From: Bacillota bacterium
GTDB lineage: Bacteria > Bacillota > Clostridia > Lutisporales > Lutisporaceae
Reading direction: 5' to 3'
DNA: 5,241 bases
NCBI GenBank assembly: GCA_023405875.1
Contig: JAEXXN010000555.1
Location: 1-5,241 of the forward strand
Shown here in pieces: positions 1-5,241 of this stretch (positions are counted from its first letter, which is position 1; each line of letters opens with the position of its first letter). The position numbers were made by a program, and so were the translations under genes. The notes below the pieces were generated by a model. It was given only the letters and a program-made list of their open reading frames with translations, was not told the DNA's origin and searched no databases.

Positions 1-9
1 GTGCAGTAG
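1..9 (+). CDS. 3' end of upstream gene (possibly fliL), partial
   Basis: Frame 1 reads Val-Gln-stop (TAG at 7-9), directly before the fliM ribosome binding site. In Bacillus and Clostridia the gene before fliM is usually fliL, a membrane protein associated with the stator, and many FliL proteins end in a short hydrophobic stretch followed by Gln. Only two codons are visible, so the identity is inferred from gene order alone. Another reading frame (frame 3) is also open from the window start to a stop near base 56 and cannot be excluded as the true end of the upstream gene, although that would overlap fliM by about 30 nt. Confidence 0.35.
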   Translation: MQ

Positions 10-11
10 AG

Positions 12-20
12 AAGGAGGTG
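12..20 (+). promoter_or_regulatory. Ribosome binding site of fliM
   Basis: AAGGAGGTG is a near-perfect match to the 16S rRNA anti-Shine-Dalgarno, with a 5-nt spacer to the GTG at 26. It supports the non-ATG start of fliM; there is no ATG between this site and the conserved N-terminal motif. Confidence 0.85.
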
Positions 21-25
21 GCTTT

Positions 26-1021
26 GTGTCAGAGGTTCTTTCGCAAAATGAAATAGACGCGCTGTTAAGCGCTCTGAATTCAGGAGAAATAGATGTACAT
101 GAGATAAAGGAAGAAAAAGAAGAGAGAAAAGTAAAAGACTATAATTTCAAGATACCGAACAAGTTTGCAAAGGACCATACGAGAACCCTTCAAATCATGC
201 ATGAGAATTTCTCCAGGCTTTTGCAGACATATCTCTCGGGTTACTTAAGGGCTTTGGTGCAGATAGAGGTTATTTCGGTTGACCAGCTGACGTATAACGA
301 GTTCAGTAACTCTATGCCTAACCCTTCAGTGCTTGGTATTGTGGATTTTTCACCGCTCAGCGGCTCTATAATCGTTGAAATGACTCCGTCGGTTTCTTTT
401 GCAATGATTGAGAGAGTGCTTGGAGGTGCCGGGCATGGTTTTGAAAGGGCAAGAGGCTTTACTGAAATTGAGCTGACGCTGATTGAGAAGATCATGGGGC
501 AGATAATAAGCTTTTTCAAGGATCCTTGGAAGAATGTCATAGACCTGAAGCCAAGATTGAAAAAAATAGAGACAAATCCTCAATTTGCCCAGATTATGTC
601 TCCAAATGAAACTGTTGCGCTTATAACCCTTAATACAAAGGTAGGCACCACTGAGGGCATGATACATATATGCATACCGCATCTGGTCATAGAACCTATA
701 ATACCAAAGCTCAGTACAAAGTTCTGGTTTTCCGGCATAAACAAGGAAATAACCGGAAGTGATCTGAAGCTGATAGAAAAGAAGATTCAAAGTACATTGC
801 TTCCTGTACGGGTGGTACTGGGAAGCAACGATATCACAATAAGAGATTTTCTTGAATTAGGCGCCGGGGATGTGATACCGCTAAATACGGCTGAAAGTGA
901 CGATTTAAAGATTTTTGTAGGAAGCTTGCTAAAATTCCGCGGTAAACCCGGATTAAAAAAGAATAAAGTCGCAGTAAAGATTACAAAAGTAGAAAAGAAA
1001 GGGGATGAATACGATGAGTGA
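26..1021 (+). CDS. fliM: Flagellar motor switch protein FliM
   Basis: FliM is the cytoplasmic C-ring protein that links the FliG torque ring to the lower FliN/FliY ring and receives CheY-P to change rotation direction. The 331-residue length is normal for the family. Residues 5-14 (LSQNEIDALL) are the conserved CheY-P docking peptide, followed by a charged Glu/Lys-rich linker (about 21-38). The middle domain (about 42-230) is a CheC-like fold without the phosphatase residues and carries the GGAG signature at 133-136, the FliG-contact motif of the family. The C-terminal SpoA/FliN-like domain spans about 255-323 (VRVVLGSNDITIRDFLELGAGD is its start). The start is GTG at 26 behind a strong ribosome binding site. 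The last 8 nt overlap fliY, which suggests coupled translation of the two ring proteins. The identification is firm. Confidence 0.97.
   Translation: MSEVLSQNEIDALLSALNSGEIDVHEIKEEKEERKVKDYNFKIPNKFAKDHTRTLQIMHENFSRLLQTYLSGYLRALVQIEVISVDQLTYNEFSNSMPNPSVLGIVDFSPLSGSIIVEMTPSVSFAMIERVLGGAGHGFERARGFTEIELTLIEKIMGQIISFFKDPWKNVIDLKPRLKKIETNPQFAQIMSPNETVALITLNTKVGTTEGMIHICIPHLVIEPIIPKLSTKFWFSGINKEITGSDLKLIEKKIQSTLLPVRVVLGSNDITIRDFLELGAGDVIPLNTAESDDLKIFVGSLLKFRGKPGLKKNKVAVKITKVEKKGDEYDE
998..1004 (+). promoter_or_regulatory. Ribosome binding site of fliY, inside the fliM end
   Basis: AAAGGGG lies within the last codons of fliM. The spacer is 9 nt to the ATG at 1014 but 0 nt to the ATG at 1005, so it decides in favour of 1014. 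The resulting N-terminus, MSEMLSQEEIDALL, also lines up residue for residue with that of FliM. Confidence 0.7.
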
Positions 1022-2186
1022 AATGCTGTCACAGGAAGAGATAGACGCCCTTCTTAGAGGGGATAGTGCTACAGCTTCTCAAGATAGTTCATCTTCTCAC
1101 AGTCACCATGATGATCTGACCAGTGAGGAAAAGGATGCTTTGGGTGAGATAGGCAATATAAGCATGGGAACCTCAGCCACTACACTCTTTACCCTCCTGA
1201 ACAACAAGGTAAGTATTACGACACCCAAGGTAACTGTAGAGACCTGGGAGGAGCTTTCAGGAGAATACAAATCTCCTTATGTTGCAGTACAGGTACATTA
1301 CAAGGAAGGCCTGAAGGGCTCAAATCTTCTTATATTGAAGGAAGACGATGTAAGGATCATAACCGACCTTATGATGGGCGGGACCGGAGAAACAAAGGAA
1401 GAGCCTATAAGCGACCTTCATCTCAGCGCCATAGGTGAGGCAATGAATCAGATGATAGGTTCCTCTTCTACCTCGTTATCGACTATGTTTAACAAAAGGA
1501 TCGATATTTCACCACCGCAGGCATTCATACTGTATTTCCAGAACTTCAAAGAGCTTGAACTGTTCAATCCTGATGAAAAGGTAGTTAAGATTGCCTTCAG
1601 GATGGAGGTAGGGAATATAATAGACAGTGAGATCATGCAGCTTATACCGATAGATTTTGCAAAAAATCTTGTAAGCAATCTTCTAAGCAACATAGATACC
1701 AAGGAAGAGCCGATTATAGTTGAAAAGCACAGGGAAACAAAGGCAGAGTCGGAGATACCCAGCAAACCCAGTAGTCAACCGAGACAGCCGGAAAAGCAGA
1801 ACATACTGAATAACAGATATGAACAAAAAGCGGACAACATACCTGTCAGGAGAGAAGAGCAAAAGGTGGTAAATGTTCAGCCTGTTCAGTATCAGACCTT
1901 TGAAAGTGATCAATGGAGCGCAGAGAAGGAAAGTATTGAACTGATAATGGATGTACCGCTGGAAATAACTGTTGAACTGGGAAGGACCAAGAAGCTCATT
2001 AAGGATATACTTGAGTTCGGACCCGGTACTATCCTTGAACTGGACAAGCTGGCAGGAGAACCCGTGGACATAATGGTAAACGGTAAGTATATCGCAAAAG
2101 GAGAAGTAGTTGTTATTGATGAAAGCTTTGGTGTGAGAATAACTGATATAGTAAGTGCGTCAAAGCGTCTTACCAAAATACAGTGA
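1014..2186 (+). CDS. fliY: Flagellar motor switch phosphatase FliY (CheC-FliN fusion)
   Basis: FliY is the Gram-positive C-ring protein that combines the role of FliN with dephosphorylation of CheY-P. With the start at 1014 it has 390 residues. Residues 5-14 (LSQEEIDALL) copy the CheY-P docking peptide of FliM, followed by a Ser/His-rich linker (about 22-34). The CheC-type phosphatase domain (about 35-225) has two complete active-site motifs of the form D/S-x3-E-x2-N-x22-P: D41, E45, N48, P71 and S138, E142, N145, P168. A polar Glu/Gln/Lys/Pro-rich linker (about 228-300) leads to the C-terminal FliN/SpoA domain (about 306-388, with EFGPGTILELDKLAGEPVDI). An upstream in-frame ATG at 1005 would add MNT but lacks a usable ribosome binding site. 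It overlaps fliM by 8 nt and precedes cheY, its substrate, by 36 nt. Confidence 0.96.
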   Translation: MSEMLSQEEIDALLRGDSATASQDSSSSHSHHDDLTSEEKDALGEIGNISMGTSATTLFTLLNNKVSITTPKVTVETWEELSGEYKSPYVAVQVHYKEGLKGSNLLILKEDDVRIITDLMMGGTGETKEEPISDLHLSAIGEAMNQMIGSSSTSLSTMFNKRIDISPPQAFILYFQNFKELELFNPDEKVVKIAFRMEVGNIIDSEIMQLIPIDFAKNLVSNLLSNIDTKEEPIIVEKHRETKAESEIPSKPSSQPRQPEKQNILNNRYEQKADNIPVRREEQKVVNVQPVQYQTFESDQWSAEKESIELIMDVPLEITVELGRTKKLIKDILEFGPGTILELDKLAGEPVDIMVNGKYIAKGEVVVIDESFGVRITDIVSASKRLTKIQ

Positions 2187-2206
2187 TTAATTTATTAATA
2201 CATGCG

Positions 2207-2214
2207 AGGAGGAA
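2207..2214 (+). promoter_or_regulatory. Ribosome binding site of cheY
   Basis: AGGAGGAA has an 8-nt spacer to the ATG at 2223. An in-frame ATG at 2202 lies upstream of this site and would place the site inside the coding region, so 2223 is the start. The rest of the 36-nt gap is AT-rich and too short for a separate promoter that I could recognise. Confidence 0.85.
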
Positions 2215-2222
2215 GTATTCAA

Positions 2223-2585
2223 ATGGCTAATGGGATTTTGATAGTTGATGATGCTGCTTTTATGAGGATGATGATCAAGGATGTACTGTCCAAGAATGGC
2301 TTTGAGATTTGCGGAGAGGCTGAGAATGGAGCCAAGGCTATTGAAAAATTCAAGGAATTCAATCCTGATCTTGTTATTATGGATATCACAATGCCTGAGG
2401 TTGATGGAATACAGGCTGTCAAGGAGATCAAGAAGCTGAGTGGTACAGCCAAGGTAATAATGTGCTCTGCAATGGGTCAGCAGGCAATGGTTATTGAAGC
2501 CATACAGGCAGGAGCAAAGGATTTTATAGTAAAGCCCTTCCAGGCGGAAAGAATCATTGAAGCGGTCAAGAAGGTGCTTGGCTAA
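2223..2585 (+). CDS. cheY: Chemotaxis response regulator CheY
   Basis: CheY is the soluble single-domain response regulator that is phosphorylated by CheA and, as CheY-P, binds the motor switch. The 120 residues form only a receiver domain, with no output domain. The active site is complete: acidic pair D9 and D10, phosphoacceptor D54 (in IMDITMPEVDG), switch Ser82 (in CSAMGQQ) and K104 (in FIVKPF). The position equal to Tyr106 of enteric CheY is Phe101, as in Bacillus-type CheY. The N-terminus, LIVDDAAFMRMMIKD, is characteristic of the Firmicutes motility CheY. The start at 2223 gives the standard MANGILIVDD beginning. Its place between the phosphatase/switch gene fliY and fliO matches the Bacillus fla/che operon, which marks it as the motor-binding CheY rather than an unrelated receiver. 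Confidence 0.97.
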   Translation: MANGILIVDDAAFMRMMIKDVLSKNGFEICGEAENGAKAIEKFKEFNPDLVIMDITMPEVDGIQAVKEIKKLSGTAKVIMCSAMGQQAMVIEAIQAGAKDFIVKPFQAERIIEAVKKVLG

Positions 2586-2586
2586 T

Positions 2587-2599
2587 AAGGAGTAGGAGG
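2587..2599 (+). promoter_or_regulatory. Tandem Shine-Dalgarno of fliO
   Basis: Two purine cores stand side by side, AAGGAG (2587-2592, 11-nt spacer) and AGGAGG (2594-2599, 4-nt spacer), before the ATG at 2604. Neither spacing is ideal, but together they mark this ATG. The first core begins right after the cheY stop codon. Confidence 0.6.
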
Positions 2600-2603
2600 C
2601 CCA

Positions 2604-3071
2604 ATGTCAACCTTTTCTTTTTTAACGGCAGCAATAAGACAAGCTGATACAGGAAGTACCCTATACGGAATTTTCTATTTTATATTTATGTCAGCTATTA
2701 TACTTGGAGCGGCTTATTATGTTACCAAATATCTTGCCAAAAGAGGCTTCAAAGCTTCCGGAAGCAAAAATCTGAAAATTGTTGAATCAGTTTCTCTTGG
2801 AATTGATAAAAGCCTTATCCTTGTTAAAGTAGGAGAACAATATCTGCTGCTTGGAAGCACACAAAAAAGCATCAGCATGCTGGCAGAAATAGACAAGGAG
2901 AAACTGAACACAGGAAATCCAAGCGAGGTTTATGGAAATCTGGATGGAGAAAGCGTAGAAGCATATATGGCTGAGCTTAACAATGAAGATGAAAGGCCAG
3001 GTATGAATTCGGTGAAAAAGAACCTCAATAAACTTAAATCTATTGTTAGAGGTAACAAATCCGATGGTTAA
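2604..3071 (+). CDS. fliO: Flagellar biosynthesis protein FliO (FliZ-type)
   Basis: FliO is a small bitopic membrane protein that helps FliP assemble into the flagellar export gate and is not a stable part of it. The 155-residue product has a short N-terminal segment, one membrane helix at about 19-41 (rich in Ile, Phe, Tyr and Ala), then a Lys/Arg-flanked cytoplasmic domain. Residues 59-90 (LKIVESVSLGIDKSLILVKV, then GEQYLLLGST) form the conserved beta-rich FliO core: a 'sl...k.l.lvkvg...lLlG' pattern. The tail is first acidic (about 108-133), then basic (about 136-155). Sequence similarity within the family is low, so the call rests on this pattern plus position directly before fliP. In Bacillus the same gene has been called fliZ. 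Its last 8 nt overlap the fliP start. Confidence 0.9.
   Translation: MSTFSFLTAAIRQADTGSTLYGIFYFIFMSAIILGAAYYVTKYLAKRGFKASGSKNLKIVESVSLGIDKSLILVKVGEQYLLLGSTQKSISMLAEIDKEKLNTGNPSEVYGNLDGESVEAYMAELNNEDERPGMNSVKKNLNKLKSIVRGNKSDG
3049..3053 (+). promoter_or_regulatory. Ribosome binding site of fliP, inside the fliO end
   Basis: GAGGT within fliO has a 10-nt spacer to the ATG at 3064. A TTG codon at 3043, in frame with fliP, lies upstream of this site and has no site of its own. ATG 3064 is therefore preferred, and it puts the Lys-rich n-region of a signal peptide at the N-terminus. Confidence 0.6.
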
Positions 3072-3828
3072 AAAGAAAAGTATTTTTATAATTGCATTAA
3101 TAGTAACAGCAATACTTTCAGCCGGGGTTTTGAATGCATGGTGCGATCCTCTTCCTATACCCAAAATCGGCCTTGATATTGAAGCCGCCGAAAATCCGCA
3201 GGATGTAGCTCTCAGCATGCAGATACTTTTTTTACTGACAATACTGTCGCTTGCACCGTCATTGCTGATAATGCTTACTTCATTTACAAGAATAATAATC
3301 GTATTGTCCTTTACAAGGAATGCCATAGGCACACAGTCAATGCCTCCGAACCAGGTACTTGTAGGGCTGGCGCTTTTTCTGACCTTCTTTATAATGTCAC
3401 CTGTGATTACTGAAATAAATGAAACAGCCTTCACTCCGTATACAAACGGCGAAATTACACAGGAGGTTGCACTGGAAAAGGCTGTTCAGCCTGTTCGTAC
3501 ATTTATGTTCAAGTATACAAGAGAAAAGGATCTTGCATTGTTCTTAAAGCTGGGGCAGGTAAATCAACCACTGGCTAAGAATGATATACCAACCTCTACG
3601 CTTATACCTGCATTTATTATAAGCGAGCTTAAAACAGCCTTTGAGATTGGTTTTTTCTTATATATACCGTTTTTGATGATAGATATGGTCGTGGCCAGTA
3701 CCCTTATGTCGATGGGTATGATGATGCTGCCTCCTATTATGATATCAATGCCTTTTAAAATATTGCTTTTTGTAATGGTTGACGGATGGAATCTTATAAT
3801 CAGGTCTCTAATCATGGGATTTAGATAA
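3064..3828 (+). CDS. fliP: Flagellar export gate protein FliP
   Basis: FliP is the main building block of the export gate in the membrane centre of the basal body; five copies with FliQ and FliR form the pore for flagellar substrates. The 254 residues from ATG 3064 match the family. Residues 1-25 look like a cleavable signal peptide (MVKKK, then a hydrophobic core, then VLNA before WCD), as is usual for FliP. Family signatures are visible: PSLLIMLTSFTRIIIVLSFTR at about 65-85 followed by MPPNQVLVGLALFLTFF (93-109), and AFEIGFFLYIPFLMIDMVV (192-210). The Met-rich loop MSMGMMMLPP (215-224) corresponds to the methionine gate described for FliP pores. The start overlaps fliO by 8 nt, consistent with coupled synthesis of FliP and its assembly helper. 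Confidence 0.97.
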   Translation: MVKKKSIFIIALIVTAILSAGVLNAWCDPLPIPKIGLDIEAAENPQDVALSMQILFLLTILSLAPSLLIMLTSFTRIIIVLSFTRNAIGTQSMPPNQVLVGLALFLTFFIMSPVITEINETAFTPYTNGEITQEVALEKAVQPVRTFMFKYTREKDLALFLKLGQVNQPLAKNDIPTSTLIPAFIISELKTAFEIGFFLYIPFLMIDMVVASTLMSMGMMMLPPIMISMPFKILLFVMVDGWNLIIRSLIMGFR

Positions 3829-3830
3829 TT

Positions 3831-3836
3831 GGGGTG
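3831..3836 (+). promoter_or_regulatory. Ribosome binding site of fliQ
   Basis: GGGGTG, 6 nt before the ATG at 3843, is a moderate match to the GGAGGTG consensus. A GTG at 3834 in the fliQ frame overlaps this site and therefore is unlikely to be the start; ATG 3843 gives the typical 89-residue FliQ. Confidence 0.55.
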
Positions 3837-3842
3837 TTGGAT

Positions 3843-4112
3843 ATGAATCAAGGTGTTGTAATTGATGTGGCACAGGAAGCAATAAAGGTAGTATTGATGA
3901 TTTCTGCACCTATACTTGGGCTGGGGCTTCTTGTAGGCCTTATTGTAAGCATAATACAGGCGACAACGCAGATTCAGGAGGCCACTTTGTCGTTTATACC
4001 GAAGATTGTGGCTATTGCACTTACCCTCCTTGTATTCGGCCCATGGATGATGAACATAATGTATGAATTTACCGTAAACCTGTTTGAGAATATCCCTATG
4101 TATATTAAGTGA
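3843..4112 (+). CDS. fliQ: Flagellar export gate protein FliQ
   Basis: FliQ is a two-helix membrane protein that packs around the FliP-FliR core of the export gate and helps close it. The 89-residue length is exactly typical. There is a first hydrophobic helix at about 14-38 (LMISAPILGLGLLVGLIVSI), then the conserved polar loop QATTQIQEATLSFIPK (39-54), and a second helix at about 55-75 ending in FGPWMM. The loop motif is the family hallmark and makes the call firm. It follows fliP after 14 nt, and its TGA at 4110-4112 touches the possible GTG start of fliR. Confidence 0.97.
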   Translation: MNQGVVIDVAQEAIKVVLMISAPILGLGLLVGLIVSIIQATTQIQEATLSFIPKIVAIALTLLVFGPWMMNIMYEFTVNLFENIPMYIK

Positions 4113-4114
4113 TT

Positions 4115-4900
4115 ATGGATAATTTTAGTGTTGTACTTATTGATAGATTTATAATATTGCTTCTTGTTTTTGTAAGGATGTCGTCAATATTTGTAATAAC
4201 CCCCGTATTTGGAAGAAGCGAGCTTCCCGCATACCTGAAAATCGGACTTGCTTTCTTTTGCTCGTATATGCTTGTGCCGCTGCTGGGAGCAGCCCAGGTG
4301 GATTATACCAACCTCCTGAGCTTTGCGGTCATTGTGGCTAAGGAGTTTTTAGTCGGGCTCATTATAGGGTATGTAAGCTTCCTGGTATTTTCAGCCTTGT
4401 ATATAGCGGGCCAGTTCATAGACATACAGATCGGCTTCGGGATGGTACACGTTCTGGATCCGACAATGAACACACAGGTACCTCTTACAGGAAACTTTAT
4501 TTATATACTTACAATGATGCTGCTGCTGGCGATGGATGGACACCATGTATTGCTCTCAGCCCTGTTTAAGAGCTACAGCATACTTCCGATCAACGGCTTT
4601 CAATTTACCGAGGCTATGGTAAACAATATAGGAACAATCTTTGCGGACGTTTTCCTTATAGGCTTCAAGATCAGTATCCCGATATTGGCAGCAATTCTGG
4701 TTGCGGAGGTTGCACTGGGGATATTGTCCAGGACTGTTCCTCAAATGAATGTATTTGTAGTAGGCATTCCGTTGAAGATCGGTATCGGGCTCGTTACCCT
4801 GTATCTGATGCTTCCTATATTCATACAGATAATGACTTTTGTCTTTGACAAGATGTATGGCTATATCTACTTAATAATAAGGAGTATGGCTAAAGGATGA
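4115..4900 (+). CDS. fliR: Flagellar export gate protein FliR
   Basis: FliR is the single-copy subunit that completes the FliP5-FliQ4-FliR1 export gate. From ATG 4115 it has 261 residues, the usual size, with about six hydrophobic segments. Family motifs include FVITPVFGRSELPAYLKIGLA's core (27-47), KEFLVGLIIGYV (76-87), AGQFIDIQIGFGM (98-110), DPTMNTQ (115-121), DGHH (141-144) and LGILSRTVPQMNVFVVGIPL (201-220). The start is uncertain: a GTG at 4109 overlaps the fliQ stop as GTGA and would add two residues. Neither start has a recognisable Shine-Dalgarno, so initiation probably depends on ribosomes finishing fliQ. The gene ends in an ATGA overlap with flhB; in some Clostridia these two are fused, but here a stop codon separates them. 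Confidence 0.96.
   Translation: MDNFSVVLIDRFIILLLVFVRMSSIFVITPVFGRSELPAYLKIGLAFFCSYMLVPLLGAAQVDYTNLLSFAVIVAKEFLVGLIIGYVSFLVFSALYIAGQFIDIQIGFGMVHVLDPTMNTQVPLTGNFIYILTMMLLLAMDGHHVLLSALFKSYSILPINGFQFTEAMVNNIGTIFADVFLIGFKISIPILAAILVAEVALGILSRTVPQMNVFVVGIPLKIGIGLVTLYLMLPIFIQIMTFVFDKMYGYIYLIIRSMAKG
4879..4884 (+). promoter_or_regulatory. Probable ribosome binding site of flhB, inside the fliR end
   Basis: AAGGAG in the last codons of fliR lies 12 nt before ATG 4897 and 15 nt before ATG 4900. The closer ATG, which overlaps the fliR stop as ATGA, fits better. A second AAGG at 4893-4896 is too close to act. Confidence 0.5.
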
Positions 4901-5241
4901 TGGAATTCACTCATTTTAAGATAAACCTGCAGCTTTTCGGAGAGAAAACCGAACCGGCAACTCCCAAGAGAAGGCATGAAATGCGGCAGAAGGGGCAGAT
5001 TCCAAGAAGTAAGGAATTGGTAACAGCCATTTTGCTGCTGGCTTCGTTCTTTAGTATGAAGATGCTTTCAAAGTACATGTTTGCAGACCTGGTTGTAGCA
5101 ATGAGGCAGTTTTTGAGCTTTCCAAAGGATATAGACTCAAAGTTTACCATCGCAAATATCATGGAAATATTCATTCAATGTGCATTTATAATGGCAAAGG
5201 TGCTTGCACCGATACTGCTCATTATTGCACTGGTAATAATA
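4897..5241 (+). CDS. flhB: Flagellar export switch protein FlhB, N-terminal part (cut by window end)
   Basis: FlhB is the export apparatus protein that wraps the FliPQR gate and, by self-cleavage in its C-terminal domain, switches from rod/hook to filament export. The frame stays open to the window end, giving 115 residues of a protein that is normally about 350-380. Residues 11-39 contain LQLFGEKTEPATPKRRHEMR followed by QKGQIPRSKE, the conserved N-terminal family signature (E-K-T-E-x-A-T-P-K-x-R). The first membrane segment is at about 41-60 and a second at about 88-115. The NPTH self-cleavage site lies beyond the window and cannot be judged. Two adjacent in-frame ATGs (4897 and 4900) are possible starts; 4897 overlaps the fliR stop. 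Confidence 0.95.
   Translation, partial: MMEFTHFKINLQLFGEKTEPATPKRRHEMRQKGQIPRSKELVTAILLLASFFSMKMLSKYMFADLVVAMRQFLSFPKDIDSKFTIANIMEIFIQCAFIMAKVLAPILLIIALVII

Noticed and set aside
140..145. TATAAT within fliM as a -10 box
   Set aside because: No TTGACA-like element lies about 17 nt upstream, and it sits within a conserved coding region.
350..790. Open frame on the - strand (146 codons) within fliM
   Set aside because: It is antisense to conserved FliM domains, rich in Tyr, Cys and His in a way seen in shadow frames, with no recognisable domain.
2186..2199. ATTAAT-TT-ATTAAT repeat/inverted repeat after fliY
   Set aside because: It is all A/T with a 2-nt loop, has no GC stem or T-tract, and is expected by chance in an AT-rich 36-nt spacer; not a credible terminator or operator.
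3127..3147. Cys after the FliP signal sequence as a lipobox
   Set aside because: The residues before Cys27 are L-N-A-W; Trp at the -1 position does not fit the L-[AS]-[GA]-C lipobox, so ordinary signal peptidase cleavage is more likely.
2787..3434. Long open frame on the - strand (215 codons) across fliO and fliP
   Set aside because: It lies entirely opposite two well-recognised genes, shows no family motif, and has a composition typical of a reverse shadow of membrane-protein codons.
5209..5214. CCGATA within flhB (also near 1648 in fliY) as a motility sigma-28 -10 element
   Set aside because: No TAAA element at the required distance of about 15 nt upstream in either case; both are inside coding sequence.

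Overview
This window is a stretch of a flagellar/chemotaxis operon from a Gram-positive bacterium, most likely a member of the Clostridia. All genes lie on the + strand in the order [probable fliL end]-fliM-fliY-cheY-fliO-fliP-fliQ-fliR-flhB (cut by the window end). The Firmicutes assignment rests on three observations: FliY (a CheC-type phosphatase fused to a FliN domain) replaces a stand-alone FliN; cheY sits between the switch genes and the export genes, as in the Bacillus fla/che operon; and most genes have strong AGGAGG-type ribosome binding sites. The modest GC content and the many AGA, ATA and GGA codons suggest a Clostridium-cluster relative, but genus cannot be set from this window.

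Layout: bases 1-9 probably hold the last codons of the upstream gene. Bases 26-2186 encode the two large switch proteins, FliM and FliY, which carry the same N-terminal docking peptide for phosphorylated CheY. Bases 2223-2585 encode CheY itself. Bases 2604-4900 encode FliO, FliP, FliQ and FliR, the membrane parts of the flagellar type III export gate. From 4897 to the window end is the N-terminal third or so of FlhB, the export switch protein. Intergenic gaps are 36 nt or less and four junctions overlap or nearly overlap (fliM/fliY 8 nt, fliO/fliP 8 nt, fliQ/fliR GTGA or a 2-nt gap, fliR/flhB ATGA), so this is one transcriptional unit with much translational coupling. I see no promoter, terminator, RNA gene, mobile element, repeat array or CRISPR.

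How the genes work together: FliP, FliQ and FliR (5:4:1 in known flagellar systems), assembled with help from FliO, form the core of the export gate, and FlhB wraps it and switches substrate class. FliM and FliY form the cytoplasmic C-ring that sets rotation. CheY-P binds the N-terminal peptides of FliM and FliY, and FliY dephosphorylates it through two intact CheC-type active sites, so signal, receptor and signal terminator are encoded next to each other.

I found no previously undescribed system; this is a well-conserved core flagellar locus. The more interesting points are the start-codon reassignments, the duplicated docking peptide, both phosphatase sites being intact in FliY, and a speculative internal start that could yield a FliN-like short product.
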